Part shown: positions 27,789-36,563 of the stretch, piece by piece | Position numbering within the stretch: position 1 is the first letter of the stretch | How the letters are laid out: each line of letters starts with the position of its first letter | Source: Dryocola sp051297175 | GTDB taxonomy: Bacteria; Pseudomonadota; Gammaproteobacteria; Enterobacterales; Enterobacteriaceae | Length of the DNA: 64,000 nt | Assembly (NCBI RefSeq): GCF_051297175.1 | Contig: NZ_JBINNY010000001.1 | Location: forward strand, 3,038,001 to 3,102,000 | Direction of reading: 5' to 3' | Made by a program: the position numbers and the translations under genes | Notes under the pieces: model-generated | Database searches by the model: none | Seen by the model: only the letters and a program-made list of their open reading frames with translations | What the model was told of the DNA's origin: nothing

Positions 27789-28274
27789 CTAACGCGGCAA
27801 CCCTTTAAGCATTTTCATCGTCGCGTCTACGTCAATCTCATCCTGCGAGAAAATGTGCGTGGTGCCCTGGAAAGTGGTAATCGCCAGCTTCTTCAGGGTG
27901 CGCATCTCCCCTTCTTTCTTCTCTTCTTTCGGACGGATGCTGTTCATCAGCAGGCCCACCGACAGCACGGCGTTCTCTTTATCAATCTTACGATCCGCGG
28001 GCACCTCTTCGCTGTAGGCGAGGAAGGATTTGATCGCCGTGATTTTGATGCGCTCACCGGCAATAAAAATGTATTTGCTTTCCGGCTCCACTTTTACCGC
28101 ATAGGCCGACAGGCCCTTATTGTTGGTGGTCGGCTCAAAGGTCACCGCAGCATCTTTTTTGATTAGCTCGGGATTGGCGACTTTAATCACATGGAAATAA
28201 CGGTTATCGCCGTTTTCATCTTTAATAAAACCAAAACCCTTTTCTTCAAACCAGGTTGTGATTGTTCCGTTCAT
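27789..28274 (-). CDS. cold-shock-domain protein with an additional C-terminal domain
   Basis: 161 residues. Residues 1-65 form a cold-shock/OB fold with the RNP1-like KGFGFIKD motif and a divergent RNP2-like YFHVI, so nucleic-acid binding is likely. Residues 68-160 form a second region (YIFIAGERIKITAIKSF ... LAITTFQG ... EIDVDATMKML) that looks like a small beta-rich domain. It may resemble bacterial PH-like domains, but I cannot assign it. E. coli K-12 has nothing between flgN and murJ, so this is an accessory gene conserved in some relatives. Function unknown. Confidence 0.85.
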   Translation of the reverse strand: MNGTITTWFEEKGFGFIKDENGDNRYFHVIKVANPELIKKDAAVTFEPTTNNKGLSAYAVKVEPESKYIFIAGERIKITAIKSFLAYSEEVPADRKIDKENAVLSVGLLMNSIRPKEEKKEGEMRTLKKLAITTFQGTTHIFSQDEIDVDATMKMLKGLPR

Positions 28275-28312
28275 CGCTTTATCACCTAATAAAAAATCAA
28301 CATCTCAAAATT

Positions 28313-28346
28313 GTAGGGTGGATAAGCGCGGGCGCGCCATCCACCG
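28313..28346. repeat. REP-like palindrome downstream of murJ
   Basis: GTAGGGTGGATAAGCGcgggCGCGCCATCCACC, the standard element of this genome. It lies between the murJ stop and the start of the cold-shock-domain gene, so it is in the mRNA that links them if they are co-transcribed. Confidence 0.85.
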
Positions 28347-28356
28347 GAAGAAAAAC

Positions 28357-29892
28357 TTATATTGTACGTCTGGCGAAATCTTTCACCTTAAAGCCCAGCA
28401 CCATCAGCGTGGCAAAGTAAGCCAGAATCCCGGTCACCACCACCGCCATCAGCCGCACCAGGCGATATGCCATATTGCCGATATCCCACGCAGGCATAAT
28501 GTGCATCATCCCCAGCAGTACCGCGGACATGACGATCACCGCCGCAAACAATCGCCACAGGAAAGCCGCCCAGCCCGGCTGCGGCTGGAAGATATCCTGC
28601 TTGCGCAGCTGCCAGTACAGCAGGCTGGCGTTAATGCAGGCGGCCAGACCAATCGACAGCGAAAGACCGGCATGCTTGAGCGGCCCGATAAACGCCAGGT
28701 TCATCAGCTGCGTCAGGATCAGGGTCACGATAGCGATTTTAACCGGGGTTTTGATGTCCTGGCGGGAATAGAAGCCGGGGGCCAAAACTTTCACTACGAT
28801 AAGCCCCATCAGCCCAACGGAATAAGCTACCAGCGCGCGCTGCGTCATCGCGGCGTCAAAGGCGGTGAACTTGCCGTACTGGAACAGCGAAACGGTAAGC
28901 GGCTTGGCGAGAATGCCTAACGCCACCGCGCTTGGCAGCGCCAGCAGGAAGCACAGGCGCAGGCCCCAGTCCATCAGGCGCGAATACTCGTCGTGGTTGC
29001 CGCTGGCAAAGCTTTTGGCGAGCGACGGCAGCAGGATGGTACCCAGCGCCACGCCCAGCACGCCGGACGGAAACTCCATCAGGCGGTCGGCGTAGTACAT
29101 CCACGACACGGAGCCAGAGGCAAGAAACGAGGCGAAAATAGTGTTGATGATCAGGGAAATCTGGCTGACGGAAACGCCGAGAATGGCAGGCCCCATCTGC
29201 TTGATTACGCGCATCGCGCCCGCGTCTTTAAGGTTAATGCGCGGCAGCACCAGCATGCCGATCTTCTTCAAGTGCGGGAGCTGGTAGGCCAGCTGCAGCA
29301 CGCCGCCTACCGTCACCGCCCAGGCCAGCGCCAGAATCGGCGGGTTAAAGTGCGGCGCGGCGAACAGCGCGAAGCCAATCATGCTGAGATTCAAAAACGT
29401 TGGCGCAAAGGCCGGAACGGAGAAGCGGTTCCAGGTATTAAGAATGGCCCCCACCAGCGACGCCAGCGAAATCAGCAGAATATACGGGAACGTGATGCGC
29501 AGCAGGCTTGAGGTCAGCGCGAATTTGTCCGCCGTATCGGCAAAGCCTGGCGCGGTGACCAGAATCACCCAGGGTGCTGCAATCATGCCGATAACCGTGA
29601 CGATGGCTAAAGCAAGCGTCAGCAGGCCGGAAACGTAGGAGACAAAGACGCGAGTAGCATCTTCGCCCTGCTTGCTTTTGTACTCGGCCAGAATCGGCAC
29701 AAACGCCTGGGAAAAGGCCCCTTCGGCAAAAATACGGCGCAGCAGGTTCGGTAGTTTGAATGCCACAAAGAAGGCGTCCGTCGCCATTCCCGCGCCAAAA
29801 ACCCTTGCCACAATGGCGTCGCGCGCGAAGCCGAGCACGCGAGAAAACATGGTCATCGAGCTGACGGCTGCCAGCGATCTTAAAAGATTCAT
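28357..29892 (-). CDS. murJ: lipid II flippase MurJ
   Basis: 511 residues from the ATG at 29892 (MNLLRSLAAVSS), equal to E. coli; an in-frame ATG at 29910 would add six residues. MurJ is a MOP-superfamily integral membrane protein that flips lipid II across the inner membrane for peptidoglycan synthesis. About 14 hydrophobic segments are visible. Conserved charged residues appear in GFARDAIVARVFG and WMYYADRLMEFP. It is the last core gene of the rimJ-yceH-mviM-murJ group. Confidence 0.97.
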   Translation of the reverse strand: MNLLRSLAAVSSMTMFSRVLGFARDAIVARVFGAGMATDAFFVAFKLPNLLRRIFAEGAFSQAFVPILAEYKSKQGEDATRVFVSYVSGLLTLALAIVTVIGMIAAPWVILVTAPGFADTADKFALTSSLLRITFPYILLISLASLVGAILNTWNRFSVPAFAPTFLNLSMIGFALFAAPHFNPPILALAWAVTVGGVLQLAYQLPHLKKIGMLVLPRINLKDAGAMRVIKQMGPAILGVSVSQISLIINTIFASFLASGSVSWMYYADRLMEFPSGVLGVALGTILLPSLAKSFASGNHDEYSRLMDWGLRLCFLLALPSAVALGILAKPLTVSLFQYGKFTAFDAAMTQRALVAYSVGLMGLIVVKVLAPGFYSRQDIKTPVKIAIVTLILTQLMNLAFIGPLKHAGLSLSIGLAACINASLLYWQLRKQDIFQPQPGWAAFLWRLFAAVIVMSAVLLGMMHIMPAWDIGNMAYRLVRLMAVVVTGILAYFATLMVLGFKVKDFARRTI

Positions 29893-29957
29893 TATGATGC
29901 GGTTCCACAAACATCAACGCCTGCGGCGCAGGCGTTGTCAGTCACAGCGTTGAATTT

Positions 29958-29987
29958 GTAGGGTGGATAAGCAACGCGCCATCCACC
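29958..29987. repeat. REP-like palindrome between mviM and murJ
   Basis: GTAGGGTGGATAAGCaacGCGCCATCCACC, a copy of the recurrent element. It lies in the 171-bp gap between mviM and murJ on the same strand. Confidence 0.83.
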
Positions 29988-30063
29988 GAAAGAAAAGACC
30001 GTGTGATTCAGCGGCGTAGTCTACCGATACGCCGCCGAATTACTAGCCTCAGTTGTTACAGCT

Positions 30064-30987
30064 TTATTCGCTCATCGCCTCGCGCCAGAGCTTTTCCACC
30101 ACTCTTTGCGCCATCAGCGCCTGCTCGCCGGAGGTTTCAGGAACCGTCTGATTTGCCACGCTTTCCAGGAAGTGGCGAGCGCAACCGGCGAAACCGCGCT
30201 GTTCGAGCGTGCTCTGCCAGCCCGGTACGGGGCGATTCACGACGCCCGCACCGCACTCCTCGCGCCAGTCGCGCATATCCGTAACGTCATACAGCCCGCC
30301 GTCGGTTACCGCCTGAACCCACTCGCGCTGGCTCCCGGCGCGGCGGTGCATGCTGGTGGTAATTTGCAGATGCTCCTTGGCGAAGTGATGCTCGGCGAAC
30401 AGCATTTGCCCCCGATCGTTGGTTTGCAGCGTGCCGCTTTGCAGCTGCGCCTCGCCGCCTGCCAGCCACAGCGCGGTATCCACCACGTGCAGGTAGTCAT
30501 CCAGCAGGGTAAAGCGCAGGTCGTTTGGCCCGACGCTGTCGGCGCGGTGTTTGTCCATGCGCACGGACGCGCCCGTCGCCAGCTTCGCCTTCAGCTCCTG
30601 ATAGAGCGGAGAGAAGCGGCGGTTGAAACCGACCATCAGCGTGCGCTTCTGGCGTTCGGCAAGCTCGACGAGGCGTTCCGCATCGAGCAGATTTTCAGCC
30701 AGCGGTTTGTCGACGCAGACGTTGACCCCGGCCTGCAGCAGCTCGCTCACCACCGCGTAATGGGTGCTGGTGGCGCTGTGAACAAAAACCGCATCACACT
30801 GGGCCGCAAGATCGGCAATCGAGGAAACATAGGGGATGCGGTACATATCGCAAACCTTCTGCGCCTTTTCACGCGTTGGGGAAAAGGCCCCCTGTAACGT
30901 CCAGTCGCCCGCCGCGCTCAGCACCGGCAGCCAGGCTTTTTGTGCGATGCCGCCGAGGCCAACGACGCCCACTCGAAGTTTGCTCAT
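30064..30987 (-). CDS. mviM: putative oxidoreductase MviM (Gfo/Idh/MocA family)
   Basis: 307 residues, the same as E. coli MviM. The N-terminal Rossmann motif VGLGGIAQKAWLPVL and the conserved CVDKPLAEN motif (EKP-type substrate/cofactor loop) mark a Gfo/Idh/MocA dehydrogenase. The substrate is unknown. It follows yceH by 3 bp and precedes murJ; an envelope role is inferred from this context only. Confidence 0.93.
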   Translation of the reverse strand: MSKLRVGVVGLGGIAQKAWLPVLSAAGDWTLQGAFSPTREKAQKVCDMYRIPYVSSIADLAAQCDAVFVHSATSTHYAVVSELLQAGVNVCVDKPLAENLLDAERLVELAERQKRTLMVGFNRRFSPLYQELKAKLATGASVRMDKHRADSVGPNDLRFTLLDDYLHVVDTALWLAGGEAQLQSGTLQTNDRGQMLFAEHHFAKEHLQITTSMHRRAGSQREWVQAVTDGGLYDVTDMRDWREECGAGVVNRPVPGWQSTLEQRGFAGCARHFLESVANQTVPETSGEQALMAQRVVEKLWREAMSE

Positions 30988-30990
30988 CGC

Positions 30991-31638
30991 TTATTCTCCC
31001 AGGTGTGCAAGGAGGGAGTCGAGGCGCTGTTTCAGCTCCGCCACCTCCACTTCAAGCTGTTCAACGCGCGACGCCAGGTCTTCTGCCGGCGCGGCTACCG
31101 CGTCAGCCACGACCGCCAGCGTTTCCACTTCGCCGCTGAACAGGTGCATATAGCGGCTTTCACGCTTGCCCGGCTCGCGCGGCAGTCGGGCCACAAACGG
31201 GCCGTCTTCGCGGTTAGCGAGCGTTTCAAGGGTGGCTTCAACCTGCGCCATATCGCTGAACTCGTACATCCTTCCAGCGCGGCTGCGCAGTTCGCCCGGC
31301 GTCTGCGCTCCGCGTAGCAGCAGCGTGGTCACCACCGCAACTTCCGCCGGGGTGAGCTTGAGATTGCCAAATTCCGAGTTGCAGAAGCGCTGCTCGTATT
31401 TCGTGACGCGGTTGCCAAACCCGCTGACGGTACGCAGGAAGTGGCGCTTGACCAGCTCGTCGAGCGTTTCCTGCACGTCTCGCTCTTTGAGATCCATCAC
31501 CGGCTCGCGGTTGGTCTTCTGGTTGCAGGCGGTCACCACGCCGTTAACGGACATCGGATACTGTTCCGGCGTGGTCACCTGCTTTTCCATCAGGCTGCCC
31601 ACCACGCGGGCTTCAATCGCGGTTAACTGATATTTCAT
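30991..31638 (-). CDS. yceH: DUF480 protein YceH
   Basis: 215 residues (same size as E. coli YceH). DUF480 proteins have two winged-helix domains; the role is unknown. Visible features are the N-terminal EARVVGSLMEKQ segment, VTACNQKTNREPV, and a C-terminal coiled coil (RVEQLEVEVAELKQRLDSL). It lies between rimJ and mviM with gaps of 9 and 3 bp. Confidence 0.93.
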   Translation of the reverse strand: MKYQLTAIEARVVGSLMEKQVTTPEQYPMSVNGVVTACNQKTNREPVMDLKERDVQETLDELVKRHFLRTVSGFGNRVTKYEQRFCNSEFGNLKLTPAEVAVVTTLLLRGAQTPGELRSRAGRMYEFSDMAQVEATLETLANREDGPFVARLPREPGKRESRYMHLFSGEVETLAVVADAVAAPAEDLASRVEQLEVEVAELKQRLDSLLAHLGE

Positions 31639-31647
31639 CTCAATTCC

Positions 31648-32232
31648 TCAGCGGCCCGGCGTCCAGGCCTTGTTCGTCAGCGCCGTCAGGACGTGGTCCC
31701 GCCAGACGCCATCAATTAGCAAATAGTCTTTGGCGTAGCCTTCTTTTTCAAAACCGAGCCGCGCCAGCAGGTCGCCGCTGCGCTGGTTGTGGGGCATATA
31801 GTTCGCCATGATGCGGTGAATGTGCTGGCTGCGCTGCATATAGCGAATGGCGGTGGTCAGTGCTTCAAACATCAGCCCCTGCCCCTGCCATTTTTCCCCC
31901 AGCGAATAGCCGAGATAGCAGGCGTGGAACGAGCCACGCACCACGTTTGAAAAGTTTGCCACGCCGCGGATCTCTTTTTCTTCTTTATCCAGCAGCGCAA
32001 AGTAGTAGGCGCTGCCGGTTTTATGCATTTCGTTTATCATGCCCAGCCGCGCCTGCCAGCCTGACGGGTAGCAGTGGCTGTCGTCGCGAATCGGTTCCCA
32101 GGGCTTAAGGAACTGGCGGTTTTCAGCGTAATAGTCGGCCAGACGCCAGGCATCTCTTTCGTACACCAGACGCACCACCAGCCTGTCGGTTGTTAAACGC
32201 ACTTTTGGCACGTTACTGCGATAACCAAACAT
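31648..32232 (-). CDS. rimJ: ribosomal-protein uS5 alanine N-acetyltransferase RimJ
   Basis: 194 residues from the ATG at 32232 (MFGYRSNVPK), equal to E. coli; the longer frame from 32250 lacks support. RimJ is a GNAT enzyme that acetylates the N terminus of ribosomal protein S5. The acetyl-CoA-binding stretch lies around LGYSLGEKWQGQGLMFEAL, and HRIMANYMPHNQRSGDLLARLGF is typical. It is divergent from mdtH across 244 bp. Confidence 0.95.
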   Translation of the reverse strand: MFGYRSNVPKVRLTTDRLVVRLVYERDAWRLADYYAENRQFLKPWEPIRDDSHCYPSGWQARLGMINEMHKTGSAYYFALLDKEEKEIRGVANFSNVVRGSFHACYLGYSLGEKWQGQGLMFEALTTAIRYMQRSQHIHRIMANYMPHNQRSGDLLARLGFEKEGYAKDYLLIDGVWRDHVLTALTNKAWTPGR

Positions 32233-32476
32233 GTTTTCCCTACTCCTCACATCCCAAGGTTTGAGCCCGTTTTAATTACTATACCTGCGCCTGCGGGGGG
32301 AAGGAAAACAACAACCTGCAGTTTTCTCATCGTGCCATACATTTTTTCGATGAAAGGGATCAATCGAAGCCTCAGAACGATAAAAAAATATTGTCGCGGC
32401 GCACCCTGTCCAAAACCCGAGGGTGGGCGGAGAATAGATATCTGTCACATTTTTATAGGGATTCCCTGGAGGGGAG

Positions 32477-33685
32477 ATGTCGCGGGTGGCGCAGGCACGG
32501 AGCCTGGGTAAATATTTCCTGTTGCTTGATAATATGCTCGTGGTTCTGGGCTTTTTCGTGGTCTTCCCTTTAATTTCCATTCGCTTCGTCGACCAGATGG
32601 GCTGGGCGGCGTTAATGGTGGGCATCGCGCTCGGCCTGCGTCAGCTTACGCAGCAGGGGCTAGGGATTTTTGGCGGCGCAATCGCCGACCGGCTGGGCGC
32701 AAAACCGATGATAGTCACCGGCATGCTGCTGCGGGCGGTAGGCTTCGCGCTGATGGGGATCGCGCATGAACCCTGGGTGCTGTGGCTTTCCTGCTTTATT
32801 TCGGCAATCGGCGGCACGCTGTTTGACCCGCCGCGCGCGGCGCTGGTGGTGAAGCTGGTGCGTCCCCACCAGCGGGGGCGCTTCTTTTCCCTGCTGATGA
32901 TGCAGGACAGCGCGGGGGCGGTCATCGGCGCGCTGCTCGGCAGTTGGCTGCTGCAATACGACTTCCGCCTGGTGTGCGGTGCCGGTGCGGTGATGTTTGT
33001 TATCTGCGCGGCGGTGAACGCCTGGTTGCTGCCCGCCTATAAGCTGTCGACCATCCGCACGCCGATGCTTGAAGGCATGGGCCGCGTGCTGCGCGACAAA
33101 CGCTTCGTCACCTACGTGCTGACGCTTGCCGGTTACTACATGCTTGCCGTACAGGTGATGCTGATGCTGCCGATCATGGTCAACGAAATCGCCGGAACGC
33201 CGTCGGCGGTGAAGTGGATGTACGCTATCGAAGCCGCGCTGTCGCTCACCCTGCTCTACCCGATTGCCCGCTGGAGCGAGAAACGTTTTCGTCTTGAGCA
33301 GCGCCTGATGGCGGGCCTGCTGCTGATGACCGTCGCCATGCTGCCCATCGGCCTGACCAGCAGCCTGCAACAGCTGTTTACGCTAATCTGCGTGTTTTAC
33401 ATCGGCTCGATTATCGCCGAGCCCGCGCGTGAAACCCTCGGTGCATCGCTTGCCGATTCCAGGGCTCGCGGCAGCTATATGGGCTTTAGCCGACTGGGGC
33501 TCGCCATCGGCGGCGCCTTCGGCTACGCGGGCGGCGGCTGGCTGTTTGACGCGGGTAAGAGCATGAATCAGCCGGAACTGCCGTGGATAATGCTCGGCAT
33601 TATCGGCTTTATCACGCTGCTCGCCCTGTGGTGGCAGTTCAGCCTCAAGCCCGTTGAACCTTCGATGCTGGAACCGGGCGCATAG
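32477..33685 (+). CDS. mdtH: multidrug efflux MFS transporter MdtH
   Basis: 402 residues, the same as E. coli. It is a 12-helix inner-membrane MFS drug/proton antiporter. The MFS loop 2-3 motif appears as GGAIADRLGAKP. The start ATG at 32477 is preceded by GGAGGGGAG. The gene has the same neighbours as in E. coli (rimJ, grxB). Confidence 0.95.
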   Translation: MSRVAQARSLGKYFLLLDNMLVVLGFFVVFPLISIRFVDQMGWAALMVGIALGLRQLTQQGLGIFGGAIADRLGAKPMIVTGMLLRAVGFALMGIAHEPWVLWLSCFISAIGGTLFDPPRAALVVKLVRPHQRGRFFSLLMMQDSAGAVIGALLGSWLLQYDFRLVCGAGAVMFVICAAVNAWLLPAYKLSTIRTPMLEGMGRVLRDKRFVTYVLTLAGYYMLAVQVMLMLPIMVNEIAGTPSAVKWMYAIEAALSLTLLYPIARWSEKRFRLEQRLMAGLLLMTVAMLPIGLTSSLQQLFTLICVFYIGSIIAEPARETLGASLADSRARGSYMGFSRLGLAIGGAFGYAGGGWLFDAGKSMNQPELPWIMLGIIGFITLLALWWQFSLKPVEPSMLEPGA

Positions 33686-33762
33686 TTTGCGGGCTAAGGT
33701 GTTCTCTTCCATACTGGGTTGTTAACGGAATTTGTCCGCAACCAGCAAATGGAGGAGAACGC

Positions 33763-34410
33763 GTGAAACTCTACATTTACGACCACTGCCCGTTCTGCGT
33801 GAAGGCGCGCATGATTTTTGGCCTGAAGAATATTCCCGTTGAACTCAACGTTCTGTTAAACGACGACGAAGCCACCCCCACCCGGATGATCGGCAAGAAA
33901 ATGGCCCCCATCCTGCAAAAAGACGACAGTCGCTACCTGCCGGAAAGCATGGATATCGTGCACTACGTCGACAGGCTCGACGGCAGCCCGCTGCTGACCG
34001 GCTCCACCAACGCCGCCATCGCCGAATGGCTGCGGCAGGTTAACACCTACGTTCAGCATCTGCTGCTGCCGCGCATTGCCAAAGCGCCTTTTGACGAATT
34101 CGCTACCCCCGAAGCGCGCGCTTATTTCATCAAAAAGAAAGAGGGGATGATTGGACCGTTCGAGGAGCATCTGGCGCATTCGCCGGGGCTGATTAAGAAG
34201 ATTAGCGATGATTTACGCAAGCTGGACAAGCTCATCGTGCAGCCTAATGCGGTTAACGGCGAGCTGTCGGAAGACGATATCCACCTGTTCCCGCTGCTGC
34301 GCAGCCTGTCGCTGGTGGCGGGCATTGAATACCCAAGCCGGGTGCGCGATTACCGCGACAACATGGCAAAACAAACGCAGATTAACCTGCTGTCGTCCGT
34401 TGCCATCTGA
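33763..34410 (+). CDS. grxB: glutaredoxin 2 (GrxB)
   Basis: 215 residues, the same as E. coli Grx2. This is a glutathione S-transferase-like glutaredoxin with an N-terminal thioredoxin fold and a C-terminal helical domain (FDEFATPEARAYF...SEDDIHLFPLL). The redox motif is CPFC where E. coli has CPYC, and the cis-proline loop reads MAPIL rather than VPIL. GGAGGAG lies upstream of the ATG. Downstream is a strong hairpin shared with the gap gene. Confidence 0.96.
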   Translation: MKLYIYDHCPFCVKARMIFGLKNIPVELNVLLNDDEATPTRMIGKKMAPILQKDDSRYLPESMDIVHYVDRLDGSPLLTGSTNAAIAEWLRQVNTYVQHLLLPRIAKAPFDEFATPEARAYFIKKKEGMIGPFEEHLAHSPGLIKKISDDLRKLDKLIVQPNAVNGELSEDDIHLFPLLRSLSLVAGIEYPSRVRDYRDNMAKQTQINLLSSVAI

Positions 34411-34424
34411 CCTTAAGCCTCCTA

Positions 34425-34469
34425 GAAGCAATAACGAAGCAATAACGGCCAGCCCCTTCGGGCTGGCCG
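34425..34469. terminator. likely bidirectional terminator between grxB and gap, with 11-bp tandem repeat
   Basis: GGCCAGCCC-cttc-GGGCTGGCC forms a strong hairpin (34447-34468) between two converging genes. Both flanks carry CTTCGTTA-type sequence rather than a pure T-run. An 11-bp unit GAAGCAATAAC is repeated twice in direct succession at 34425-34446. Confidence 0.6.
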
Positions 34470-34488
34470 CTTCGTTACCTGCCGCCTG

Positions 34489-35499
34489 CTACAGACCTTT
34501 TTGATCCATCAGCACCGCTAAATCCACCAGACGGTTGGAGAAGGCCCACTCGTTGTCGTACCAGGCGAGGATCTTGACCAGATTGCCGCCGATGACCAGC
34601 GTGGAAAGACCGTCGATTATGGATGACCGGGCGTCGCCCTGGTAATCGCTCGATACCAGCGGCTCGTCGCTATAGCCCAAAATTCCTTTCAGCGGCCCGG
34701 ATTCTGCCGCCTTGCGGAAGGCCGCATTCACCTCTTCGGCGGTCACGTCACGCTTTAGGGTAACGGTGAGGTCAACGATAGAGACTACCGGAACCGGCAC
34801 GCGCAGCGAGTAGCCGGTTAAGCGACCGTCCAGTTCGGGGATCACTTTGCCCAGCGCCTTAGCGGCACCGCTGGAATAAGGCACGATGGACAGCGCGGCC
34901 GCGCGAGCGCCACGCAGATCTTTTTCCGGCTGATCGTGCAGCGCCTGGCTGTTGGTGTAGGCGTGCGTGGTATTCATCAGACCGTGTTCAATACCGAAGC
35001 TCTGCTGCAAAACCTGCGCTGCGGGAGCAAGACCGTTGGTGGTACAGCTGCCGTTGCTGACGACTTTGTGCAGTGCGGGATCGTATTTCTCATGGTTAAC
35101 GCCCATCACCACCGTGATGTCGTCGTCTTTGCCGGGGGCCGAGAGGATCACGCGCTTTGCGCCGCCCTTGCTAATGTGCACTTGAGCCTTAGCCTTATCG
35201 GTAAAGAACCCCGTCGATTCAATAACCAGGTCAACGTCGACGCTGCTCCAGGGAATGTCGCCCGGATCTCTTTCGCTAAAAACACGAATCGCTCGGCCAT
35301 CCAGCAGCAGCTCGCCTTCAGATGCCTCTACGCTTGCGGGCAGCGTGCCCTGCAGGGAGTCATATTTAAGAAGGTGCGCCAGCGTTTTGCTGTCGGTCAG
35401 ATCGTTAATGGCAACAACCTGGAAATCGTTACGGCCCAGCGCCGCGCGCAGCACGTTTCTACCGATTCTGCCAAAACCGTTAATGCCTACTTTGACCAT
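34489..35499 (-). CDS. accessory type I glyceraldehyde-3-phosphate dehydrogenase
   Basis: 336 residues. The Rossmann start VGINGFGRIGRNV, an aspartate at residue 33 (INDLTD, favouring NAD), catalytic Cys152 in SNGSCTTNGLAP and His179 in THAYTNSQ are present. The THAYTNSQ form and the DLRGARAAAL stretch resemble GapB/Epd/Gap2-type enzymes more than E. coli GapA, and the motif SCTTNG differs from the usual SCTTNC. It is therefore a paralogue, not the housekeeping gapA. AAGGAG lies 6 bp before the ATG. The upstream gene is a regulator on the same strand. Confidence 0.88.
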   Translation of the reverse strand: MVKVGINGFGRIGRNVLRAALGRNDFQVVAINDLTDSKTLAHLLKYDSLQGTLPASVEASEGELLLDGRAIRVFSERDPGDIPWSSVDVDLVIESTGFFTDKAKAQVHISKGGAKRVILSAPGKDDDITVVMGVNHEKYDPALHKVVSNGSCTTNGLAPAAQVLQQSFGIEHGLMNTTHAYTNSQALHDQPEKDLRGARAAALSIVPYSSGAAKALGKVIPELDGRLTGYSLRVPVPVVSIVDLTVTLKRDVTAEEVNAAFRKAAESGPLKGILGYSDEPLVSSDYQGDARSSIIDGLSTLVIGGNLVKILAWYDNEWAFSNRLVDLAVLMDQKGL

Positions 35500-35576
35500 G
35501 ATTTACTCCTTGGTTAGGTGTCTAACCTCAGAGTAATGGCAATGGATGATGGCGCAAATGACAATAAAGAATCAAT

Positions 35577-36557
35577 TTACGCCATATTGCGCGCGGAGAA
35601 ACGTTCGCGATAGTCCGAAGGGGTGAGCTGGAGATTGCGCTCGAACACGCGGCGCAGGTTAAGCCCGTTGCCAAAGCCGGTTGCCAGCGCTATCTGCTCA
35701 AGCCTGTCAGAGCTTTGCTCAAGGTGCTGACGGGCGGCGTTGAGGCGAACCTCCTCAACGTATCGCGCCGGGCTGGTGCCCGTTTCGCGGGTGAAAACTC
35801 GCGTAAAGTTACGCGGGCTCATGGCGACGCGTTCGGCCAGCGCTTCTACAGAAAGGTCGCCCGACAGGTTTTCCAGTATCCAGGCCTGCAGGTCGCGAAT
35901 AGGGCCGGGGGTATTCGCCTGGGTCAGCAGGAAGCGGCTGAACTGCGACTGCCCGCCGGGCCTGCGCAGAAACATCACCAGATCCTGCGCCACCTCGCGG
36001 GCGACGGTAAATCCGTGGTCGTCCTCCACCAGCGCGAGCGTGAGATCGAACCCGGAGCTGACGCCCGCCGATGTCCAGATGTCACCATCCTGGATGTAGA
36101 TTGGGCCTTTCTCGACGATGACCTCAGGAAACCTTTCGTGCATTTCGTCAAGCATTCGCCAGTGGGTGGTCGCCCGCCGCCCGTCAAGCAGCCCCGCTTC
36201 GGCAAGCAGCAGCGCGCCGCCGCAGACGGAGACGATTCGCCCGATGTTCGGCGCGGCCTTGCGCATCCACGCCACCACCGCATCCGCCTCTTCCCTGTTA
36301 TTCCCTCTACCGGTAATCATGACGGTATCACGCGGCAGGTTCGGGTCCAGCTCTTCCAGCCGGAAATCCGCCAGAAGGTTTAAGCCAGAGCGGCCGTGTA
36401 CCACGCGGTGCCGCTGGGTGGTGGCGATGGTCACCTGGTAAGGTTGAACAGGAGAATCCTTCCCGCTCAGGCTATTAGCCTGCATGAGGATATCGGCAAT
36501 GCCCGTAGGCTCGAACAGCATGCCCCCGTCAGGGACAATAATCAGAAATGTGTGCAT
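35577..36557 (-). CDS. GlxA-type transcriptional regulator (DJ-1/PfpI plus AraC domains)
   Basis: About 326 residues from the ATG at 36557 (MHTFLIIVPDGG). The N-terminal DJ-1/PfpI domain carries the nucleophile-elbow cysteine (VSVCGGALLLAEAGLLDG) and the following TTHW. The C-terminal AraC/XylS domain has two helix-turn-helix motifs (VEALAERVAMSPRNFTRVF and LEQIALATGFGNGLNLRRVF). It is absent from E. coli K-12 at this position. It lies 77 bp upstream of the accessory gap on the same strand and may regulate or be co-transcribed with it. Confidence 0.85.
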   Translation of the reverse strand: MHTFLIIVPDGGMLFEPTGIADILMQANSLSGKDSPVQPYQVTIATTQRHRVVHGRSGLNLLADFRLEELDPNLPRDTVMITGRGNNREEADAVVAWMRKAAPNIGRIVSVCGGALLLAEAGLLDGRRATTHWRMLDEMHERFPEVIVEKGPIYIQDGDIWTSAGVSSGFDLTLALVEDDHGFTVAREVAQDLVMFLRRPGGQSQFSRFLLTQANTPGPIRDLQAWILENLSGDLSVEALAERVAMSPRNFTRVFTRETGTSPARYVEEVRLNAARQHLEQSSDRLEQIALATGFGNGLNLRRVFERNLQLTPSDYRERFSARNMA

Positions 36558-36563
36558 GTCCTT

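Noticed and set aside
32660..33370. 236-codon frame antisense to mdtH
   Set aside because: Composition-driven shadow of a transporter gene; Gln/His/Arg-rich with no recognisable domain.
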